This document shows positions 58,998 through 64,000 of a DNA stretch of 64,000 nt, piece by piece. The stretch is taken from contig CM043944.1 in the NCBI GenBank assembly GCA_014529385.2, positions 178,220,240 to 178,284,239 on the forward strand. The letters are read 5' to 3'. Positions within the stretch are counted from its first letter, which is position 1; each line of letters begins with the position of its first letter. Below the pieces are notes generated by a model. The model ran no database searches, had not been told where the DNA came from, and saw nothing but the letters and a program-made list of their open reading frames with translations. The position numbers were made by a program, and so were the translations under genes. This DNA comes from Adiantum capillus-veneris (Eukaryota; Streptophyta; Polypodiopsida; Polypodiales; Pteridaceae).

Positions 58998-60102
58998 TAA
59001 GTATTTGGTAGGTAACAGTTCACTGTTACTAGAAGCAGTGATTGGGAATCAACAATGCAGTTACAGGAGGAGAAAAGGGGAAAATCTTATGGTAAAGGTG
59101 AGTCAACAGGGATAAAAACTTTTGAGTTGAAAAGAGACGTGCTATTTTTTTCAAAGAACACATGTCAAAAGAAGCCATGGTTGAGGATTTTTTGAGAATT
59201 TGATATTCAGGAGGACCCAGCTACCACCTCCCCCCCGCAGGTCCCCCCCTGACATGTGCAGAACCTCCAGTTTCAACAGCCACCTACCTGCTCTTAAATG
59301 CTGGTCAAGGCCTTATCCCCATGTGTCACAATCAAAAAAATCAGCATTTACCCTCCCCTCTCACATCACTCTAGAGAATATCTTGATGGTGACATATCAG
59401 GTGACCTCAATCTGTTGACCACCCTAAGCAAAAAGTAACCCCAATCAATGGATTTAAGCATGTTTATCCCTAATCCTAAACCCTCTCAGAAACCTATATA
59501 AGGAGGCCTTCTCTCACTCAAAACCAACACTTCACCCCCTTCACCAAGCAATGAAGCTATGACGACATTGCTCACAACGAGGAGCTATGGATGGAGCTCT
59601 ACTCTCTCTCCCTCTCTCTCTCTCTCCCTCTAGTATGCTACATTACTAGCCCTAAAACCTAAATAAGGAGTCTTCTCTCATGCTCCATGGCCACCATCCT
59701 CGCCATCATTCTCTAAGGTATTGATGTGTTTCTAGTAGGATCATACCTACTTACAGGGTTGATTGTTTTTGACAAGGGATTATGCCATCCTTGGCTTGCT
59801 TCTCTATATCCTTGTTATGTATAATCAGATGCCGTTGTATTGTTAAGATGATGTCTTGTGTATATATATGCTACATAAGGTCCCTAAGCTTCGTTTCTAT
59901 GTGTTTTTCCATATGTTTTGATGCCATCATAATGCCAGAAGTCTCACTTGCCTATGTGCACTATGTGTGAGGTCCCTAAACCTCTTAATTTAGGGTGGTG
60001 CCCCCTTTGTTTTTTTATTTGCTTGTTTGCATGAGGCGTGGTTTGTGGAGTGTGCACGAGTATAGAGGCCACCCGATTGCACTGCTCTTTTTCCCGCTAT
60101 CA
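58998..60102 (+). repeat. 5' LTR of element B (left end not found)
   Basis: The right end CTATCA at 60,102 precedes a primer site as in element A, and TTTAGGGTGGTGCCCCCT (about 59,990) matches AGCTAGGTGGTGCCCCCT at 7,334. The LTR start could not be placed because the 3' LTR lies outside the window. Small CT-rich stretch near 59,600. Confidence 0.5.
59493..59502 (+). promoter_or_regulatory. TATA box of element B LTR
   Basis: CCTATATAAG about 600 bp before the LTR end, the same distance as the candidate in element A (about 560 bp). Confidence 0.55.
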
Positions 60103-60105
60103 TTT

Positions 60106-60123
60106 TGGTGCCCCCACTGAGGA
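60106..60123 (+). promoter_or_regulatory. Putative primer-binding site, element B
   Basis: TGGTGCCCCCACTGAGGA three bases after the LTR end; identical to 7446-7463 in element A. Confidence 0.55.
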
Positions 60124-60174
60124 GGGCTACACAGACCTTCAGTCCATAAGCAATGAAGATGTGCAATCTACAAC

Positions 60175-61386
60175 ATGGACGAATGGCGTGAGGAGTTTGC
60201 AAATTGGAGAACAGAAGAGGAGGAGGCTGTAGAGGCCTTAAAAGTTTTCATCGAGGTCTTGTTACCAGGTTGCAGTGTCATTGAAATTCAAGAAGTAAGT
60301 TCTTCTACATGCCTTGTTTGTGATCGTTGCCAACGAAGGAGAGTGAGAAGAAGAGCTTGATATACCTCTCCTCTCAACCTATGAGTGCTCCAGAAACCTC
60401 CAACGCACACGAGCTTGAAATATTCTACATCAACATACACGAAGGTACTGTGACACACATTAAGGGAAGAGAAAGCATCACCAGACCTCTCTTTCCTGAG
60501 GAGCCGACTAAGAGGAGGAAGATCACCTCTACACCTAAGTGGCCCAAGGCCGCAGCGCGTGCTCAAGCGTAAGGTAACATTTGGCTTAATCTCATTAATA
60601 AGGGATTACATGACCACTATAGGCAAGAAAAAGGCTAGTGAGCAACCAACTTCATCCTCCAACTTGCAACCACGACTCTCACCCCTAAATCCTCCTGAAG
60701 CAAAGAGGCGAAGGATTGCCTACGAGATTGTCGCCCGTCTGCGAGTGCTCCCAGTGCACTTTGTGAATCCAGACACCACCAATCCCAAGCCAACCTCCTG
60801 TCCGCGTGAAGGTCACTTTGGATATTGTCCAAAGTGCTTTGGAGACCGGGTGAAAAGCCTCCTTGCCCTACCTTTGCTGCTAATTTTCAAGAAGTTATCT
60901 CAATCTAAGGAAACTATCTTAGTTGATGATGTGTTGCACATTAATGGTGTCACTTTCATTCGTCATGCTGATTATGGTAATAGCATCCAATTGTTGCTTA
61001 CTAAAAGGCTCAGCATTGTACAAAGTGTTTCCATCACGCCTTATGTCTTCACAGATGCATCAGGAAGAGTCGAAGTGATCCGAGGTGCTCACCTTCTGTG
61101 GCTGATCAGGCTCATTGGTCCCAAGGTGGTGCAACTAAGATGGGCTCTTGTGTGTAAGTATGGATGCCAATAATGAGAATGATGATCCCCGCATGTTTCC
61201 TTTCCATTTTGTGCGTCATATCCGTGTGAATATTTGTATTGATAGAAAAATCTTTTATCAGCAAAGAATAGCCCTGTTGTTTGGAGCCGAGAGACTTGGG
61301 GAAATCTTGCGCTCTCCTCGTCCTGTCATTCTACCCTTACTAGACTATTACCATTCCTTTGATGTGTCGATCTTCATCCTATTTTG
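60175..61386 (+). CDS. Extra 5' gene ('ORF0') of element B, unknown function
   Basis: Piece 1 from ATG 60,175: MDEWREEFANWRTEEEEAVE to CSVIEIQE, ending at a consensus donor GTAAGT (60,295). Piece 2 from ATG 60,381: MSAPETSN, then IFYINIHEGTVTHIKGRES, to an AAG-GTAACA donor-like site at 60,574. Piece 3 (about 60,610-61,173): RLRVLPVHFVNP, the Cys motif CPREGHFGYCPKCFGDRV, HADYGNSIQLLLTKRLS and SITPYVFTD. A frame change leads to HIRVNICIDRKIFYQQRIAL (61,220) and LGEIL, ending at 61,386. Order and motifs match element A. About 330-380 residues if joined by splicing. The Cys-x12-Cys-x2-Cys spacing could bind zinc. I do not recognise the family; it precedes gag by 57 bp. Confidence 0.6.
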
Positions 61387-61442
61387 AGCTAAGTTGTGCT
61401 AAAGCTCCAAATTGTAATTACCATACTCTATTTTAAAATAAA

Positions 61443-62951
61443 TTGGAGCTGTTTACTCTCTCACTTATGGCCTTCCCTAATTTTTATGGTAAGCCTGGAG
61501 AGGTTGCTCCAGACTTTTTCGATAATTTGGAAATGGCCTTTCTGATATCGGGAAGGGATGACGAAGCTACTAAGTTAAGGGCCGTTCCTTTGGTCTTGAG
61601 GGAAGGTGCAAAATTATGGTATCAAACTTTGGCACCTGAAGAAAGAAGAGACTGGGAGTCCTTAAAGATGGCCTTCATCGAAGAATTTCGCCGCCATGAG
61701 CCTCCAGAGGAGATATGGAGACAGCTCTTAGAGCTACGCCAAACATCACCCAATGACTATAGAAGCTATGAAGGAAAGTTTTCCAACCTGTGGGAGAAAT
61801 GGTGTGCATCACTAGGTGAAGGAGAAAGGGCGCCAGAATGCCTAAAGAAGGACTGTTTCTTGGCAGGGCTTTACCCCATCCTTCGAGAAAAGGTAAAAGG
61901 TAAATTCCCAGATACCTTTGATAAAGCTATGACTTATGCAAGGGAGAAGGATAGGAAGTTAAAATTCCAAGCTCAACTACAAGGGGGAATGGAGCCTCCA
62001 CCGCTAGCTCAACCTACGGCAAGGGTAGTAGCAGGGACAGGAGCAAGAGACCAAGAGTCCTCTCAACAAGAATTACTTCAACAAATCACCAATACACTAG
62101 AGAGCCTGTCCATCAATCTGGTTCAAAGTGTAAGGGCTCCCCAGCCAGGAAATGAACGAAATAGACAAGAAGGACAAAGGCAAGCACGTGAGTACATTTG
62201 CTACAACTGTGGAGAGGTAGGTCACGGCATGTATTATTGCCCCCATCCACGACGCTATCAAGGAAATGGTAATCAAAGACGGCCTCCTCGCCACCAAGTC
62301 ACTCCTCCTCGAGCTAGGCCACTAAATGGACAAAATGCACACGTGGATCCACCAATCCAAATATTGAGACCCCCTCCTCCACCACCACAAGCACCAGCAG
62401 AGATCCCTCCACTACCATCGGGAGGGGAGGACATGGCTGTCTCTGTCATAAGTCTTGACAATGGTAAGGATAAAGGGAAAGAAAAAATGGAGGAAGCTGT
62501 TGCCATGCCAATAAAGAGAGTTAGGAGACAAAGAACTGATGAAATGGAAGCTTCAGAGCCGGATAAAGGGAATGAGGGTTCCTCCCAAGTGATAGGAGAC
62601 AAGAAAAGGAAGAGTAGGTCAAGGAGGCACATAGGAGTAGAAGACTTTCCACTTGGGGTAGGATCCATACCTTACGACCTGGTAGCAGATGTGAGTAAGC
62701 AAGGACCAAAGATTTCATGGCAGCAACTCCTTCACCTTTCCCCAAAGATGCGTAGAACCTGGTCTAAGATGGTCAGCACCAGGAGGGCTAAGGCAAAGTC
62801 AGTTGGGTCTATTAGTGCAAGAGGCATGAAGGATATCGTGCCAGTCATTGATGCAGAGATTAAGAGTCAACGAGTCTCCAATGTGTACGTAGATGATGGA
62901 GCCAAGATTTGTGTTATGACAGAGAAATTAATGCACAGGTTGGGTTTGTAA
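61443..62951 (+). CDS. gag and protease start of element B
   Basis: A 502-codon frame. The likely start is Met 61,467 (MAFPNFYGKPGEVAPDFF); ATG 61,443 is eight codons upstream. Capsid core: LREGAKLWYQTLAPEER, FIEEFRRHEPPEEIWRQLLE, ECLKKDCFLAGLYPILREKV (Retrotrans_gag). Zinc knuckle CYNCGEVGHGMYYC near residue 255. A Pro-rich linker and a Lys/Arg-rich, nuclear-signal-like region (KKRKSRSRR) follow. The protease motif VYVDDGAKICVMTEK (DDGA in place of D-S/T-GA) comes just before the stop. The stop cuts the protease, so it looks like a mutation rather than a gag/pol boundary. Confidence 0.92.
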   Translation: MELFTLSLMAFPNFYGKPGEVAPDFFDNLEMAFLISGRDDEATKLRAVPLVLREGAKLWYQTLAPEERRDWESLKMAFIEEFRRHEPPEEIWRQLLELRQTSPNDYRSYEGKFSNLWEKWCASLGEGERAPECLKKDCFLAGLYPILREKVKGKFPDTFDKAMTYAREKDRKLKFQAQLQGGMEPPPLAQPTARVVAGTGARDQESSQQELLQQITNTLESLSINLVQSVRAPQPGNERNRQEGQRQAREYICYNCGEVGHGMYYCPHPRRYQGNGNQRRPPRHQVTPPRARPLNGQNAHVDPPIQILRPPPPPPQAPAEIPPLPSGGEDMAVSVISLDNGKDKGKEKMEEAVAMPIKRVRRQRTDEMEASEPDKGNEGSSQVIGDKKRKSRSRRHIGVEDFPLGVGSIPYDLVADVSKQGPKISWQQLLHLSPKMRRTWSKMVSTRRAKAKSVGSISARGMKDIVPVIDAEIKSQRVSNVYVDDGAKICVMTEKLMHRLGL

Positions 62952-64000
62952 GTAAACGAGCAAACTTCCTTACAAGCTAAGATGGCAAATAATGTAAGGG
63001 TGGCTTGTGTGGGAAAGGTTAATGGAGTGAAGGTTTCAGCTTTTGGTGTTGCAATCTCAATTGATGCTTATGTGATCCCAACTAAGGGGGAGGGCTATCC
63101 GCTAATCCTTGGAAGACCTTGGCTTATGGCTATGAAAGCTAGGCAAGATTGGGAGACAGGTTCCCTTGAGTTGCGACCAAATCATAAGGTAGGTGGCAAG
63201 CAACAAAAAATTGTGTATGACATGAAGCAGGGTAGACAACAAGACCTAGAGATGGAGACTTCTATGGATGAATGGAGCACAAGAAGTTGCTCTTCATCTG
63301 AGGATGAGTCATCTGAGGAGGATGCTAGCTCTTTGGAAGTCATGGGTATAATACTGCGAAACCCAGAAGGAGAAGGTGGTCAAGACTCTCTAAACAAGGA
63401 AGAAGCCACAGGCTTAGAGGAGATGCTAGCTAAGGACCTACTAGAAGAAGAGAGAGAACCCTATTTGCAGGTACTAAAGAAGCATGCTGGCCTCTTTATA
63501 ACTGATTACGAGAACATTAAAGGAGCGACGGTAACCCAACACCATATCCAATTAAAGGAAGGTGCCAAACCAGTGGTGCAAAGGCTAAGGAGATTAGGGC
63601 TAGTGCAACAAGATGCACTCTTAAAAGAAGTAAAAAGATTACTCAAGGCAGGATTTATCTACCCAGTGAAAGATTCTGAGTGGGTGTCTCCAGTTGTGGT
63701 AGCACCAAAGAAAAATGGGAAGTGGAGGGTATGTGTGGATTACAAGCCTCTAAACGCAACCACAAAAAGGGACCATTTTCCTTTGACTTTTCAAGATGAA
63801 ATACTAAATGAAGTGGCTGGTCATGAAAGGTACACAGTGTGTGATGGGTACTTAGGCTACTTCCAAATCAGAATTGCAGATGAAGACCAAAGAAAGACTA
63901 CCTTCATAACACCTTGGGGGTGTTTTGCTTATAGAGTTATGCCTTTTGGTTTAACTAATGCCCCAACTACTTTCCAGAGGTTTATGAAATTGGTGTTTCA
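62952..64000 (+). CDS. Protease end and reverse transcriptase of element B (partial)
   Basis: Same frame as gag, read on past the TAA. The protease closes with YPLILGRPWLMAMKARQDW (63,097). An acidic Ser/Glu-rich linker (SSSEDESSEEDASS) follows, then the pre-RT segment LKKHAGLFITDYENIKGATV. RT: SEWVSPVVVAPKKNGKWRVC (63,678), VCDGYLGYFQIRIADEDQRK with the first catalytic Asp, YRVMPFGLTNAPTTFQRFMK. The window ends before the YxDD motif. No stop or frameshift in 350 codons. Confidence 0.92.

Larger units (their letters stand above)
59600..64000 (+). mobile_element. Element B: Tat-like Ty3/gypsy retrotransposon, continues past window
   Basis: LTR end, primer site, extra 5' gene, gag-protease and RT in order. 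From 61,443 to 64,000 the frame is open except for one stop at 62,949-62,951, so this copy is much better preserved than A. The left limit is arbitrary because the LTR start is unknown. Confidence 0.8.

Noticed and set aside
62949-62951. Programmed stop-codon readthrough between gag and pol of element B
   Set aside because: The stop lies inside the protease domain, between its two motifs, not at a gag/pol boundary; a point mutation is simpler.

Overview
The window reads as a transposon-dominated stretch of a large land-plant nuclear genome. The evidence is plant-type Ty1/copia and Ty3/gypsy polyproteins (including a chromodomain element and dual-RNase-H, Tat-like elements), a CACTA/En-Spm DNA transposon with TNP2- and TNPA-like genes, an initiator-Met-type copia primer site, and plant-like TATA boxes in LTRs. 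The abundance of (CT)n tracts would suit a fern, lycophyte or other large-genome plant, but the species cannot be fixed from the sequence. I found no intact host gene and no tRNA, rRNA or CRISPR locus. The only host-like coding piece is an HSP70-12-like fragment inside the CACTA element.

Layout. 0.2-4.9 kb: three direct copies of a decayed LINE ORF1-only element, each with the same 3' UTR running into (CT)n. 5.0-12.1 kb: a Tat-like gypsy element (A) with large CT-rich LTRs, an extra 5' gene and a pol reduced to RNase H plus integrase. 12.1-15.6 kb: the 5' LTR, primer site and leader of a minus-strand LTR element (C); its leader is an array of repeated palindromes. 15.6-21.9 kb: AT-rich tandem arrays, also with palindromes, before a short ORF (D, a putative element leader), then unrecognised sequence. 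21.9-44.5 kb: one old chromodomain gypsy element (gypsy-1) split by two clean insertions, a copia element (23,531-28,891, TSD TCTAT) in gag and a 10.7 kb CACTA element (30,447-41,112, TSD TAT) in the protease region. 44.5-55.1 kb: a second gypsy element (gypsy-2) with a palindrome-array leader and an unusual pol carrying two integrase zinc modules and a second protease-like domain at its end. 55.5-57.6 kb: a complex repeat array with inverted edges. About 59-64 kb: a younger relative of A (element B), nearly intact up to the window end within its reverse transcriptase.

How the parts relate. Removing the copia and CACTA insertions rejoins gypsy-1, and at the CACTA site the reading frame continues, so gypsy-1 is oldest. 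gypsy-2 begins about 34 bp into the 3' LTR of gypsy-1. A and B share an extra gene between primer site and gag. The most unusual theme is that three unrelated element leaders (C, D, gypsy-2) carry tandem units whose best-kept part is a 22-31 bp palindrome. A second theme is CT microsatellites carried by transposons, as LINE tails and inside LTRs.
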